Shown: piece by piece, positions 20,918-31,899 of the stretch
Position numbering within the stretch: the first letter of the stretch is position 1
Layout of the letters: every line of letters begins with the position of its first letter
Source of the DNA: Synaphobranchus kaupii
Lineage: Eukaryota; Chordata; Actinopteri; Anguilliformes; Synaphobranchidae
Direction: 5' to 3'
Assembly (NCBI GenBank): GCA_029718625.1
Contig: CM056396.1
Location: forward strand, 27,106,378 to 27,170,377
DNA length: 64,000 nucleotides
Made by a program: the position numbers and the translations under genes
The notes under the pieces: generated by a model
The model's database searches: none
The model's input: the letters and a program-made list of their open reading frames with translations, nothing else
What the model was told of the DNA's origin: nothing

Positions 20918-23900
20918 TCTGTCTGCACTTGAAACTAATCCTTCATGCAGTCAGTCTGCTCCAGCAGCACGTGAAACTAATCACTCATGCAGTCAGTCTG
21001 CTCCAGTTGCACATGAAACTAATCCCTCATGGAGTCCGTCTGCTCCAGCTGCGCATGAAACTAATCCCTCATGGAGTCCGTCTGCTCCAGCTGCGCATGA
21101 AACTAATCCTTCATGCAGTCAGTCTGCTCCAGCTGCACATGAAACTAATCCCTCATGGAGTCCGTCTGCTCCAGCTGCGCATGAAACTAATCCCTCATGC
21201 AGTACGTCTGCTCCAGCTGCACATTAAACTAATCCCTCATGCAGTCCGTCTGCTCCAGCTGCACATGAAACTAATCCCTCATGCAGTCAGTCTGCTCCAG
21301 TTGCACATGAAAATAATCCCTCATGGAGTCCATCTGCTCCAGCTGCGCATGAAACTAATCCCTCATGGAGTCCGTCTGCTCCAGCTGCGCATGAAACTAA
21401 TCCCTCATGCAGTACGTCTGCTCCAGCTGCACATTAAACTAATCCCTCATGCAGTCCGTCTGCTCCAGCTGCACATGAAACTAATCCCTCATGCAGTCAG
21501 TCTGCTCCAGTTGCACATGAAAATAATCCCTCATGGAGTCCATCTGCTCCAGCTGCGCATGAAACTAATCCCTCATGGAGTCTGTCTGCTCCAGCTGCAC
21601 ATGCAACTAATTCCTCGTGCAGTCCGTCTGCTCCAGCTGCACATGAAACTAATCCCTCATGCAGTCAGTCTGCTCCAGCTGCACATTAAACTAATCCCTC
21701 ATGCAGTCCGTCTGCTCCAGCTGCACATTAAACTAATCCCTCATGGAGTCCGTCTGCTCCAGCTGCGCATGAAACTAATCCCTCGTGGAGTCAGTTTGCT
21801 CCAACTGCACATGAAACTAATCTCTCATGGAGTCAGTTTGCTCCAACTGCACATGAAACTAATCCCTCATGGAGTCCATCTGCTCCAGCTGCACATGAAA
21901 CTGATCCCTCATGGAGTCCGTCTGCTCCAGCTGCACATGAATCTAATCCCTCATGGAGTCTGTCTGCTCCAGCTGCAAATTAATCTAATCCCTCATGCAG
22001 TCAGTCTGCTCCAGCTGCACATGAAACTAATCCCTCATGGAGTCCGTCTGCTCCAGCTGCACATGAATCTAATCCCTCATGGAGTCAGTCTGCTCCAGCT
22101 GCACATGAAACTAATCCCTCATGCAGTCAGTCTGCTCCAGCTGCACATGAAATTAATCCCTCATGGAGTCCATCTGCTCCAGCTGCGCATGAAACTAATC
22201 CCTCATGGAGTGTGTCTGCTCCAGCTGCACATTAAACTAATCCCTCATGCAGTCAGTCTGCTCCAGCTGCGCATGAAACTAATCCCTCATGGAGTCCGTC
22301 TGGTCCAGCTGCACATGAAACTAAACCCTCATGCAGTCCGTCTGCTCCAGCTGCACATGAAACTAATCCCTCATGCAGTCAGTCTGCTCCAGCTGCACAT
22401 GAAACTAATCCCTCATGGAGTCCATCTGCTCCAGCTGCGCATGAAACTAATCCCTCATGCAGTCAGTCTGCTCCAGCTGCACATGAAACTAATCCCTCAT
22501 GGAGTCCATCTGCTCCAGCTGCGCATGAAACTAATCCCTCATGGAGTCTGTCTGCTCCAGCTGCACATGAAACTAATCCCTCATGCAGTCAGTCTGCTCC
22601 AGCTGCGCATGAAACTAATCCCTCATGGAGTCCGTCTGGTCCAGCTGCACATGAAACTAATCCCTCATGCAGTCCGTCTGCTCCAGCTGCACATGAAACT
22701 AATCACTCATGTAGTCAGTCTGCTCCAGCTGCACATGAAACTAATCCCTCATGCAGTCTGTCTGCTCCAGCTACGCATTAAACTAATCCCTCATGCAGTC
22801 CGTCTGCTCCAGCTGCACATGAAACTAATCCCTCATGGAGTCAGTCTGCTCCAGCTGCACATTAAACTAATCCCTCATGCAGTCAGTCTGCTCCAGCTGC
22901 ACATGAAACTAATCCATCATGGAGTCCATCTGCTCCAACTGCACATGAAACTAATCTCTCGTGGAGTCAGTTTGCTCCAGCTGCACATGAAACTAATCCC
23001 TCATGCAGTCAGTCTGCTCCAGCTGCGCATGAAACTAATCCCTCATGGAGTCCGTCTGCTCCAGCTGCACATGAAACTAATCCCTCATGCAGTCAGTCTG
23101 CTCCAGGTGCACATGAAACTAATCCCTCATGGAGTCTGTCTGCTCCAGCTGCAAATTAATCTAATCCCTCATGCAGTCAGTCTGCTCCAGCTGCACATGA
23201 AACTAATCCCCCATGCAGTCAGTCTGCTCCAGCTGCACATGAAACTAATCCCTCATGGAGTCCATCTGCTCCAGCTGCGCATGAAACTAATCCCTCATGG
23301 AGTCTGTCTGCTCCAGCTGCACATGAAACTAATCCCTCATGCAGTCAGTCTGCTCCAGTTGCACATGAAAATAATCCCTCATGGAGTCCGTCTGCTACAG
23401 CTGCACATGAATCTAATCCCTCATGCAGTCAGTCTGCTCCAGCTGCACATGAAACTAATCGCTCATGGAGTCTGTCTGCTCCAGCTGCACATTAATCTAA
23501 TCCCTCATGCAGTCAGTCTGCTCCAGCTGCACATGAAACTAATCCCTCATGCAGTCCGTCTGCTCCAGCTGCACATGAAACTAATCCCTCATGCAGTCAG
23601 TCTGCTCCAGCTGCACATGAAACTAATCCCTCATGCAGTCTGTCTGCTCCAGCTACGCATCAAACTAATCCCTCATGCAGTCCGTCTGCTCCAGCTGCAC
23701 ATGAAACTAATCCCTCATGGAGTCCGTCTGCTCCAGCTGCACATGAAACTAATCCCTCATGCAGTCCGTCTGCTCCAGCTGCACATGAAATTAATCCCTC
23801 ATGCAGTCTGTCTGCTCCAGCTGCATATGAAACTAATCCCTCATGCAGTCCATCTGCTCCAGCTGCGCATGAAACTAATCCCTCGTGGAGTCAGTTTGCT

Positions 23901-24175
23901 CCAACTGCACATGAAACTAATCCCTCATGGAGTCAGTCTGCTCCAGCTGCACATGAAACTAATCCCTCATGCAGTCCGTCTGCTCCAGCTGCACATGCAA
24001 CTAATCCCTCATGCAGTCCGTCTGCTCCAGCTGCACATTAAACTAATCCCTCATGCAGTCAGTCTGCTCCAGCTGCGCATGAAACTAATCCCTCATGGAA
24101 TCCATCTGCTCCAGCTGCACATTAAACTAATCCCTCATGGAATCCATCTGCTCCAGCTGCACATGAAACTATTCC
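20918..24175. repeat. 42-bp minisatellite, about 77 units
   Basis: The unit is CATGAAACTAATCCCTCATG followed by CAGTCAGTCTGCTCCAGCTG and CA, with every unit apparently 42 bases long. Because 42 is a multiple of three and the unit lacks stops in one phase, the plus strand is open from 20929 to 24219 (1,096 codons of MKLIPHAVSLLQLH-like repeats). Variation is concentrated at a few positions (GCA/GGA, and AGT/CGT/TGT/CAT). Longer periods exist: a 5-unit block repeats at 210 bases (GCAGTACGTCTG at 21199 and 21409) and an 8-unit block at 336 bases (TCTGGTCCAG near 22300 and 22636). It is most simply a non-coding VNTR. Confidence 0.95.
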
Positions 24176-24650
24176 GTAGGTGTCATCTAGTACATAGGCT
24201 TACATTTATTCTCTTCTGAAAGAGAGAAGATGCATGCATCAGCTTCTAAATGTTGTAAGTAATGTTGTAAAAGTCCTCTAAACTTCAGGACAAGCAAACT
24301 AAAAACAATAACTGCATGGACAGCAGTTTGTTTCAAGTTTTTTTTTACTTGCTAATGTGTGGATGCAGAGCTTGTCTTGTCATACTGAAGCTCTAAGCAC
24401 TTTTGTAAGTTGGAAAGGAGGGCCTGCAAGTAGATGTATATGCGTATGCGATTGTACAAAAAAATTGCAATTTCTGGAACAAAGATGGATGTTGGACAGA
24501 GATCAGAAAGCACAACCAGCACATGATTGACAGGATGGACCAGGGCTGGTCTTGAGCCTTTAAAAAGCAATCACACAAATTTCCCCTGCAGGCAAACTCC
24601 TTGCTTCCCTCTGCTGAGTCGATGGGGGGAGATTTATCCACCACAAATTA
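24176..24650. other. Non-coding stretch, no feature recognised
   Basis: AT-rich DNA between the minisatellite and a MITE. Confidence 0.4.
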
Positions 24651-24856
24651 GCAGAAGTGTAAAACCCAGGTTCAGAAAATAAATTTTTTTTGTTTTTTTT
24701 GTTCCAACCAATCACCTGGGGTTTTTCTTCATTAGCACAATTCTTCAGCCAGGAGGTAGAACTAATTATTTAAATCAGCTGCCTGAGTTCATGGAGGAAG
24801 GAACACGTGGCAGGACCTGCGTCTACTTTCTGACCCCTGGACTTTCCACCTCTGCA
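24651..24856. mobile_element. MITE, same family as 46872-47065
   Basis: Left end GCAGAAGTGTAAAACCCAGG with TTCAGAAAATAAA, and right end TTTCTGACCCCTGGACTTTC with CACCTCTGC. It shares AGCCAGGAGGTAGAACTAAT with the copy at 46872-47065, which lies in opposite orientation. Confidence 0.75.
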
Positions 24857-25819
24857 AAATAGGCCTTATCATATATGAATCTATCTTCCACTCCCTCTCT
24901 TGAGAATTGGAGTGGTTATGAATATACCAAATAATTACCTACAGCAATGGTAAAAAAAGTTATCATATAGCTACAGTGGAAGAACTATTTTATTGATTAG
25001 AATTACATATCTGGTAGGCTGGCCACAAGATATGGAAAATGCTTTTGAAATGAGATGCATAATTCATTTTTTAAACATTCCAGATACAGAAAAAATGAAG
25101 TATAGAGCAGGGTTATCCTAAATTGATTTTCCTTCCCACTTTATCCAATAGCTGTAGCAAAGATCAGATGTATCGGCCTCCTGTAACAGCCATTTTTTTT
25201 TTCTTTCATTTCAATAATGTATGTGTTCTGCTAAAACTATTTCAGGGAAAGATCTTTTCAATTAGACTTGGCCAGCTGTGGAATAATGGGCTCCCATGTT
25301 CAAACCGATGTGTAAAATTACGCAGATGCCTTCACCCGAGTTCCCCACAAGCTGCCTCTTTATATAACAAAAATAATAACATTGACCTACATGCATAGAA
25401 ATGTCCTCAGATATATGCCCACACATATGCAGAGAGAGAGAGGGAAAGAGAGAGAGAGAGAGAGAGAGAGATACGTGATAGAGTGAAAGAAAGACAGAGA
25501 GAAGCTCCCAATTTGTGAATGCATTTTTGTACTTATTTTCTTTTCATTATTTAGTATTGTAAATGCTGGCTACAATGTTACGAGTTACCCGCTTTGGCAA
25601 TATTGTTTTGATACATTCATGTCAAAGAAGCATTCTGACTCGAATTGAGAAGATAGAAGCACATAGGATAAGGTCTATTTTGTGGTGAATAAATCTCCCC
25701 CCATCTATCCACATTTAGGAGAGGGGCTGCTTGGCATGCACACAATGCACACAAGAGTGTCTCTTCAGTGTTAGAGATACAAAGCAGAGACAGAGCCTGA
25801 TCAAGGACAGTCTCAGTGG
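24857..25819. other. Non-coding stretch with a short (GA)n
   Basis: AT-rich DNA with a GA tract at 25430-25470. No gene recognised. Confidence 0.45.
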
Positions 25820-26180
25820 CCTAGGTCAGTGGTTCTCAACCCTGGTCCTGGGGACCCCCTGTGTATGCTGGTTTTCGTTCCAACCACAATTGCAATACTT
25901 GAATTTTACCAAGCTGTTAATTTTTCTTAATTAGGTGTTTTTAATGTTTAGAGGGATTATTTACATTCTTAAGCCACATTATGTTAGTAATAGCTATGCA
26001 TGCCATGAAGAATAAAAGTCCAATATTCACATTGTGCTGTATTGTAAACAATTAAAAGGAGGTAAAAAATGTTTTAACTGATCAAATTAAAGACTGAGGT
26101 GAATCAATTGGCTCATAATTGGTGAAATTGTGGACACATGGTTACTAAAACTAACCGTTTGGTAAATAATGAAGAATTCA

Positions 26181-27565
26181 TGTTACGTATCTGTGTACGG
26201 GACGAACCCAAGTGCAACGACCAGGAGACAGAATTTCACAAAAGATGGTATTTAATAAATTAAGTGTTGGGGTAGTCCCAACACTGTACAGGAAAGGCAA
26301 CACACACACAGAATTAGGAGATCTTGCGCCTGGAAGCCCGGGGCGGGCTGCTCCAAGCCGGAGCTGGACTGGAGGTTCTGGAACGGGCTGTTCCAAACCG
26401 GAACTGGACTGGACTGGAACTGGACCGGGTGGTCCACACGGGAAACAGGTACTGGAACGGAATTGTCCCAAACCGGAACTGGACTGGACTGAACTGGACC
26501 GGGAGGTCCACACGGGTACAGGTACTGGAACGGAATGTTCCAAACCGAAACTGGACTGGACTGGACTGGACCGGGAGGTCCACACGGGTACAGGTACTGG
26601 AACGGAATGTTCCAAACCGGAACTGGACTTGAGCGAGTGCCTGTAACACTCACGCCGGGACTGGACTGGAACTGGCAGGGGAGCGACTCACTACGGCAGG
26701 GCAGGACTGGACCGGGCTGACTGCACCGGTATAGAAAAACAAAAACAGAGGAGGGTTAGTGCAAGGGAAGGCACGGGAAAGACCGGGAGGTTCTCACGGA
26801 GGTGAAGGGTTTGGAAGTCGGGAGGTTTTGCGGAAGCACGGCAGGGCAGAGTGGTGTGGCGTAGCTGCGGTAGGTCCGGAGGTAGCTGACCGTCTCCAGA
26901 GCTCCAGGAGCCGGCGCCGAAGAACTGGGTGGTTTCCTCGGTCGGACAGGAACAACTGGAGGGTAGCCAGGTAGCGAATCACCCCGGAGCCTACACGCGC
27001 TGGAGGTGGAGGTACCGCAACACACACAAACAAACACGGGGAAAACAAACACTGCCACGGGAGATAGGGAGCAGGGTTGGATGGAGGAGAAGGGAAACAA
27101 GTTAGCAAACACAATAATGACAGGAATTGTGCGGGAGGTAAACTACCAGACTGTAGTTTGCAAGGGACTATACGCTGTACGGGAAACACATTCCACAAAC
27201 ACGCAAATAGTTTACACGGGGAGACCAGTTAACGAGTCAAGCACTACACCAAGTGATGATAGTTAACGAACTGGCGCCGACTGGCAGCCAGCCGAAAGAC
27301 TATATAGGGCTAACTAATGTGACAAAATACGAAACAGGTGTGAACATAAACCGGGAGTGATTACAAGACACCAGGTGAGAAAATGCATGCAACGAGGGGG
27401 AGGGAGTGAAAGGCGGAAGTAAACCAAAACAACCAGACGAACAAGACAGGGAAGGACATGCCTAGTCCGCGGCAGAGGGGAAAACACGGACAAAGGGATC
27501 CAACATGACACGGAGGGAAAACAGGAAAACACGGAAAACGGACAGGAAGGGAGCGGAACATTACA
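26181..27565 (-). repeat. 3' LTR of the chromovirus (1,385 bp)
   Basis: On the element's strand it starts TGTAATGTTCC and ends CGTAACA. It matches the other LTR with a constant offset of 5,719 bases, so there are no indels. One substitution is seen (CACGCAAATAG here, CACGCGAATAG in the other copy). Confidence 0.95.
26385..26632 (-). repeat. Threefold ~73-bp repeat inside the LTR
   Basis: Three tandem segments contain GTCCACACGGG, then AGGTACTGGAACGGAATGTT with CCAAACCGGAACTGGACTGG. GGAACGGAATGTTCC is nearly palindromic. The same array is present in the other LTR at 32104-32351. The open frames across it (PVPVWTS repeats) are not genes. Confidence 0.85.
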
Positions 27566-27580
27566 GTACCCCCCCCTCAA
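27566..27580 (-). promoter_or_regulatory. Polypurine tract
   Basis: On the element's strand TTGAGGGGGGGGTAC directly before the TGTAATG start of the 3' LTR. It is the primer site for plus-strand DNA synthesis and overlaps the pol stop codon. Confidence 0.85.
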
Positions 27581-30500
27581 CGTACGCCACCTGGCGTACC
27601 TGGCGGCCTGGTCTTGAATGGGAAGCGACTGTGGAAATCCTGGATTAAAGTTTGATCCAGGATGAGGCCCTTGTGGAGCCATGACCGCTCCTCAGGGCCA
27701 TACCCCTCCCAGTCCACGAGGTATTGGAAGCCCCGACCCTTACGGCGGATGTCAATGATGCGGTCCACCGTATAGGCCGGGGCGTTGTTGATGACCCGGA
27801 CAGGAGGAGGAGGGAGGGTAGGGGCACTGAGGGGGCTGGAGGCGACAGGCTTGACTTGGGAGACATGAAAAACGGGGTAAACTTTGAGGGAGGCAGGGAG
27901 GGAGAGCTTGACAGAAACAGGGTTAACAAGACGTACAACAGGGAAGGGACCAATGAACCGGGGCCGAAGTTTTTTAGAGGAGGAGGGAAGGGAAATGTTA
28001 GACGTGGACAACCAGACCTGCTGACCGGCCCTGTATTTGGGGGCTGCGGTCCTGTGCAGGTCCGCCAGACGCTGGGACCGGGAATTGGAACGTAGGAGTG
28101 CGGTGCGTGTAAGCCTCCAAATGCGCTTGCATTTGAGGATGTGGGCCCTGACAGAGGGGACTGCTACCTCGGCCTCCTGGACCGACAGGAGAGGGGGTTG
28201 GTACCCTAACGAACACTCGAAAGGGGATAACCCGGTGGAGGTACTCTTAAGGGAGTTGTGAGAGTACTCCACCCAGGGAAGGAAACGGCTCCAGGAGGCG
28301 GGGTTGCGAGCCGTGACGCACCGCAGGGCGGCCCCCAGGTCCTGGTTCGCCCTCTCTGCCTGGCCGTTCGACTGGGGATGGAAGCCAGACGAAAGACTGG
28401 CCGAGGCCCCCAGGGCTACACAGAACGCCTTCCAGACCTGGGAGGAGAATTGGGGCCCACGATCCGACACGATATCGGAAGGGATCCCGTGCAGCCTGAC
28501 CACATGTACCACCAGGAGCTCCGCCGTTTCGAGGGCGGACGGGAGCTTGGGGAGGGGAATAAAGTGAGCCGCCTTGGAGAACCGATCCACAATTGTCAAA
28601 ATGACAGAGTTGCCATCTGACAACGGCAGACCGGTTACGAAGTCCACCCCAATGTGGCTCCAAGGACGGCCCGGGACAGGGAGGGGAAGGAGATGACCAG
28701 AGGGAGGCTGGTGGGAAGCCTTGCTCCTGGCGCATACAGAGCAGGCCAGAACAAAGGCACGGGTATCCTCCTTGAGGGTGGGCCACCAAAAGCTCCTCCT
28801 GACGAGGGCGGTCGTCCTGGCAACACCTGGGTGACACGCCAGGCAGGAGGCGTGAACCCACTCAAGGACCTGGGAGCGGACGGAGTCGGGAACAAACAGG
28901 GCAGGGTTAGGGTTATTACGGGGGTCAGGGTGGGAGGTCTGGGCGGACCTCACGATTTCCTCAATCCTCCAGGAGACCGCAGCCACCATACAGGACGCTG
29001 GGAGAATGGTTTCGGGGTCAGCAGGACTGGAGGGAAGGGAAAACACACGGGATAAGGCATCTGCCTTAATATTGCGGGAACCGGGGCGATAGGACAAAGA
29101 AAAATTAAACCGGGCAAAGAAAAGTGACCACCTAGCCTGTCTGGCATTCAGCCTCTTGGCAGATCTTAAATAAATTAAATTTTGGTGGTCAGTCAAAACA
29201 ACAAAGGGGGTACCTGCCCCCTCCAGCCAGTGGCGCCACTCCTCAAGAGCCAGCTTAATGGCAAGAAGTTCCCGATCCCCGACATCATAATTCTGCTCAG
29301 CGGAGGACAGCCTCCGGGAGAAAAAGGCACAGGGATGGAGCTTGTTGTCTAAGGCGGCACGTTGGGACAGAATGGCCCCCACGCCGGTGTCGGAGGCGTC
29401 CACCTCGATCGTAAACTGACGGGAGGGATCAGGGTGGCAAAGGATAGGGGCTGAGGAAAACCGCGTTTTGAGTTGCTCAAAAGCACGCTGAGCTTCGGGA
29501 TTCCAACAGAAAGAAAAAGTGGTGGAGGTAAGTTTTGTAAGGGGGGCAGCAATGACACTGTAATTTCGGATAAAACGACGATAAAAATTAGCAAAACCAA
29601 GGAACTGTTGTAGCAGCTTACGAGAGGTGGGTTGGGGCCATTCCGTCACCGCCTTGACTTTGACCGGATCCGCCCGGATACTGCCCTCCTCGATAATAAA
29701 GCCGAGGAACGGGACTGAAGAGACGTGGAATGAGCATTTCTCCGCCTTCACGAAGAGCTGGTTCTCGAGGAGCCGCTGGAGAACCTCCCGGACATGGAGA
29801 ATGTGCTCCTGAGGGGACTTGGAAAAAATTAAAATGTCGTCAATGTAAACGAAAACAGTCTTACCCAACAGGTCTCGCAGGACGTCATTAACCATGCCCT
29901 GGAAGACTGCCGGGGCGTTAGTAAGGCCGAACGGGACCACCAGGTACTCATAGTGGCCCAACGGGGTATTGAAGGCAGTCTTCCACTCATCCCCCTCCCG
30001 TATGCGCACCAGGTGGTACGCATTACGGAGGTCGAGTTTAGTAAAAATGACGGCCTGCGAGAGGGGTTCAAAAGCAGTGTTAATGAGGGGGAGAGGATAC
30101 TTGTTGCGGATAGTGATGGAATTGAGTCCCCGGTAGTCGATGCAGGGCCGTAGTGAGCCGTCCTTTTTCCCCACGAAAAAGAACCCAGCACCAACCGGAG
30201 AAGAGGAGGGACGGATGATGCCCGAGGCGAGGGACTCATGGATATATTCCTCCATGGCGAGTTTCTCTGGTCCCGACAGACTGTAGAGACGGCCGGACGG
30301 AGGTTTGGCTCCCGCCAGCAGATCGATACAACAGTCGTACGGGCGATGAGGAGGTAGGGACAGAGCACGTGCTTTCGAGAAGGTGCGACTGAGGTCGTGA
30401 TACTGTTTGGGAACGGTGGACATATCGGGTTCGGGTAGGTTGGTGCTGGGATTCTTGGACCCCGGAGGGGGAAGCGCGGAGCGGAGACAGCTAGCCAGGC

Positions 30501-30987
30501 AGTGGCCACTCCACGCCAGGATGCGTCCGCCCTGCCAGTCAATGTGTGGGTTATGGAGACGGAGCCAGGTTTGACCTAAAACTATGGTTGACTGTGTGGA
30601 GTTGATGAGGAGGAGTTGAATGCTCTCCCGGTGATTGCCAGAGAGGACAAGCTGTAAGGACACGGTGGAGTGGGTCACTAATCCCAAGCTCCGACCGTCT
30701 AAGGCGAAGGCAGTAATGGGTGATGGAAGAAGCTCCGTGGGTATGCCGGCCCTCTGGGCGAAGGTGGTGTCCATAAAGTTGGCGTCGGCTCCAGAGTCGA
30801 TGAGAGCCGACGAAACTAAGGACTTGTCGCTCCACAGGAGAGTGGCTTTGAAGACTAGGCGATTCTGGGCTGCATGGCAGGGTATGATAGGGCTCGTCAG
30901 TACGCCTAGTTTACCTGGCGAGCCTATTCTTTTGGGCGGATTGGACACGAGGCGATCTGATGGCCAGGTTTGCCACAGTAGAAGCAA
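27577..30987 (-). CDS. pol: Chromovirus Pol (protease, RT, RNase H, integrase, chromodomain)
   Basis: An open frame of 1,136 codons. Expression should begin by frameshift at about 30930, so the first 18 codons of the frame are probably not used. Domains: aspartic protease with DSGA at residues 64-67; reverse transcriptase about 215-485 with [10 protein letters not shown] and YIDD at 381-384; RNase H about 525-650 ([22 protein letters not shown]); integrase with a zinc-binding HHCC region about 712-752, catalytic Asp782, Asp842 and Glu878 (D35E spacing), the GPF/Y module around RPRFIGPF, and a chromodomain from about 1072 ([26 protein letters not shown]). The chromodomain probably directs integration to modified chromatin. 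No stop or frameshift is seen. TGA at 27577 abuts the polypurine tract. Confidence 0.95.
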   Translation of the reverse strand: MLLLWQTWPSDRLVSNPPKRIGSPGKLGVLTSPIIPCHAAQNRLVFKATLLWSDKSLVSSALIDSGADANFMDTTFAQRAGIPTELLPSPITAFALDGRSLGLVTHSTVSLQLVLSGNHRESIQLLLINSTQSTIVLGQTWLRLHNPHIDWQGGRILAWSGHCLASCLRSALPPPGSKNPSTNLPEPDMSTVPKQYHDLSRTFSKARALSLPPHRPYDCCIDLLAGAKPPSGRLYSLSGPEKLAMEEYIHESLASGIIRPSSSPVGAGFFFVGKKDGSLRPCIDYRGLNSITIRNKYPLPLINTAFEPLSQAVIFTKLDLRNAYHLVRIREGDEWKTAFNTPLGHYEYLVVPFGLTNAPAVFQGMVNDVLRDLLGKTVFVYIDDILIFSKSPQEHILHVREVLQRLLENQLFVKAEKCSFHVSSVPFLGFIIEEGSIRADPVKVKAVTEWPQPTSRKLLQQFLGFANFYRRFIRNYSVIAAPLTKLTSTTFSFCWNPEAQRAFEQLKTRFSSAPILCHPDPSRQFTIEVDASDTGVGAILSQRAALDNKLHPCAFFSRRLSSAEQNYDVGDRELLAIKLALEEWRHWLEGAGTPFVVLTDHQNLIYLRSAKRLNARQARWSLFFARFNFSLSYRPGSRNIKADALSRVFSLPSSPADPETILPASCMVAAVSWRIEEIVRSAQTSHPDPRNNPNPALFVPDSVRSQVLEWVHASCLACHPGVARTTALVRRSFWWPTLKEDTRAFVLACSVCARSKASHQPPSGHLLPLPVPGRPWSHIGVDFVTGLPLSDGNSVILTIVDRFSKAAHFIPLPKLPSALETAELLVVHVVRLHGIPSDIVSDRGPQFSSQVWKAFCVALGASASLSSGFHPQSNGQAERANQDLGAALRCVTARNPASWSRFLPWVEYSHNSLKSTSTGLSPFECSLGYQPPLLSVQEAEVAVPSVRAHILKCKRIWRLTRTALLRSNSRSQRLADLHRTAAPKYRAGQQVWLSTSNISLPSSSKKLRPRFIGPFPVVRLVNPVSVKLSLPASLKVYPVFHVSQVKPVASSPLSAPTLPPPPVRVINNAPAYTVDRIIDIRRKGRGFQYLVDWEGYGPEERSWLHKGLILDQTLIQDFHSRFPFKTRPPGTPGGVR
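30891..30936 (-). promoter_or_regulatory. -1 ribosomal frameshift site between gag and pol
   Basis: CCCAAAA at 30936-30930, read C CCA AAA in the gag frame, fits the X XXY YYZ rule. A spacer GAATA follows, then GGCTCG (30924-30919) that pairs with CGAGCC (30896-30891). Inside the 22-base loop GCC and GGC could pair further. The gag stop codon falls between the heptamer and the stem. Pol lies exactly in the -1 frame. Confidence 0.75.
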
Positions 30988-31880
30988 GACCTGGATCGCT
31001 GACGGCGTTGGCGCTCCGCAGAGTTGACCGCAACTCTGCCCAGTTGCATGGGCTCCTCTTCGGAGACCCCAGACGCCGCCCTGAATCCAGAAGCAGATGG
31101 GTGAGAGCGTATCTGAGGAAGGTGACCGGGATTCCCCCCACGCTCACGGGCCCGGATACGAAGACGGTTGTCGACTGCTATGGCCAGGCTAATAAGGCTA
31201 TTGAGGGAGGTGGATTCCTCACGGGTGGCTAGTTGGTCTTTGAGCTCCTCGCTGAGTGCCTGGCGGAAAGCCCCCTGAAGGGCGGTGTCGTTCCATCCGG
31301 ACTCCGCGGCGAGGGTACGGAATTGGATGGCCATCTCTGCGACGCTGCGACCCCCCTGACGGACTTGAAGTAGGCGCTGAGTTGCATCTCGCCCACAGGT
31401 AGGGTGGTCAAACACGCGCCGCATCTCGGCGGTGAAGGCAGCGAAGTTGTTGCAGAGCGCGGCTTGGCTATCCCAGATGGATGTAGCCCACTCCAGGGCA
31501 CCTCCTCCCAGGCTGCTCATGATGAACGCGATCTTACATGGGTCGGAGGCGAAGGAGGAGGGCTGCATCCGGAAGACAATGTCGCATTTCATCAGAAATT
31601 CGCGACATTTCCCCAATTCCCCGCGGAATAGCTCAGGATGTTGAACGCGAGGCTCCCGAAATGAAGCGGACACAGGAGGGTCCGCCGGGGGGTCCGGAGC
31701 GGGCGGTGTAGGGCCCACTGGAATACGCGGAAGCGGCTGGTGAAGAGACAGCTGAGTAACTTGTTCCGTGATGCCCCTCAGTACTTCCAACACGTCGTCC
31801 AGACGACGGCCCTGTTGGTCGCTGACCGCAGTTTGGCAGGAGAAGGCGTGCCGAATCTGCTCCAGGTCGGCTGGGTCCAT
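30924..31880 (-). CDS. gag: Chromovirus Gag (318 aa)
   Basis: The structural protein that forms the intracellular particle and packages the RNA. It has a probable coiled coil at residues 1-45 ([18 protein letters not shown]), a proline-rich linker at 50-75, a retrotransposon gag core at about 80-200 ([20 protein letters not shown] near 81-100, later LEWATSIW), and one CCHC zinc knuckle at residues 299-312 ([14 protein letters not shown]). The ATG at 31880 lies 19 bases after the 5' LTR in strong context. The TAG at 30924-30926 lies just after a slippery heptamer that leads into pol. Complete and uninterrupted. Confidence 0.93.
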   Translation of the reverse strand: MDPADLEQIRHAFSCQTAVSDQQGRRLDDVLEVLRGITEQVTQLSLHQPLPRIPVGPTPPAPDPPADPPVSASFREPRVQHPELFRGELGKCREFLMKCDIVFRMQPSSFASDPCKIAFIMSSLGGGALEWATSIWDSQAALCNNFAAFTAEMRRVFDHPTCGRDATQRLLQVRQGGRSVAEMAIQFRTLAAESGWNDTALQGAFRQALSEELKDQLATREESTSLNSLISLAIAVDNRLRIRARERGGNPGHLPQIRSHPSASGFRAASGVSEEEPMQLGRVAVNSAERQRRQRSRSCFYCGKPGHQIASCPIRPKE

Positions 31881-31899
31881 GTTTTTGGCCAGTTCGTTC
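31881..31899 (-). promoter_or_regulatory. Primer-binding site, apparently self-priming
   Basis: The element's 19 bases between the 5' LTR and the gag ATG are GAACGAACTGGCCAAAAAC. AACGAACTGGC is the exact complement of GCCAGTTCGTT, which lies at 32994-32984 of the LTR, where the RNA should begin. In Tf1 the first 11 bases of the mRNA fold back to prime reverse transcription. A tRNA primer would need a longer match starting with TGG directly after the LTR. The gag ATG has a good context (AACATGG). Confidence 0.7.

Noticed and set aside
20918..24175. CRISPR-like periodic array
   Set aside because: Units are contiguous with no unique spacers, and the genome is eukaryotic.
20929..24219. A 1,096-codon open frame as a real repeat protein gene
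   Set aside because: It coincides exactly with a 42-bp tandem array, has no signal, no non-repetitive domain and no plausible promoter. I keep it as a repeat and list the coding option only as a finding.
26178..27198. Open frames within the LTRs (PVPVWTS-type and others), also at 31633-32917
   Set aside because: Repeated identically in both LTRs, no domains, on both strands. They reflect LTR sequence, not genes.
27724..31631. Plus- and other-frame open frames across the pol/gag region
   Set aside because: Shadows of the conserved minus-strand gag and pol frames.
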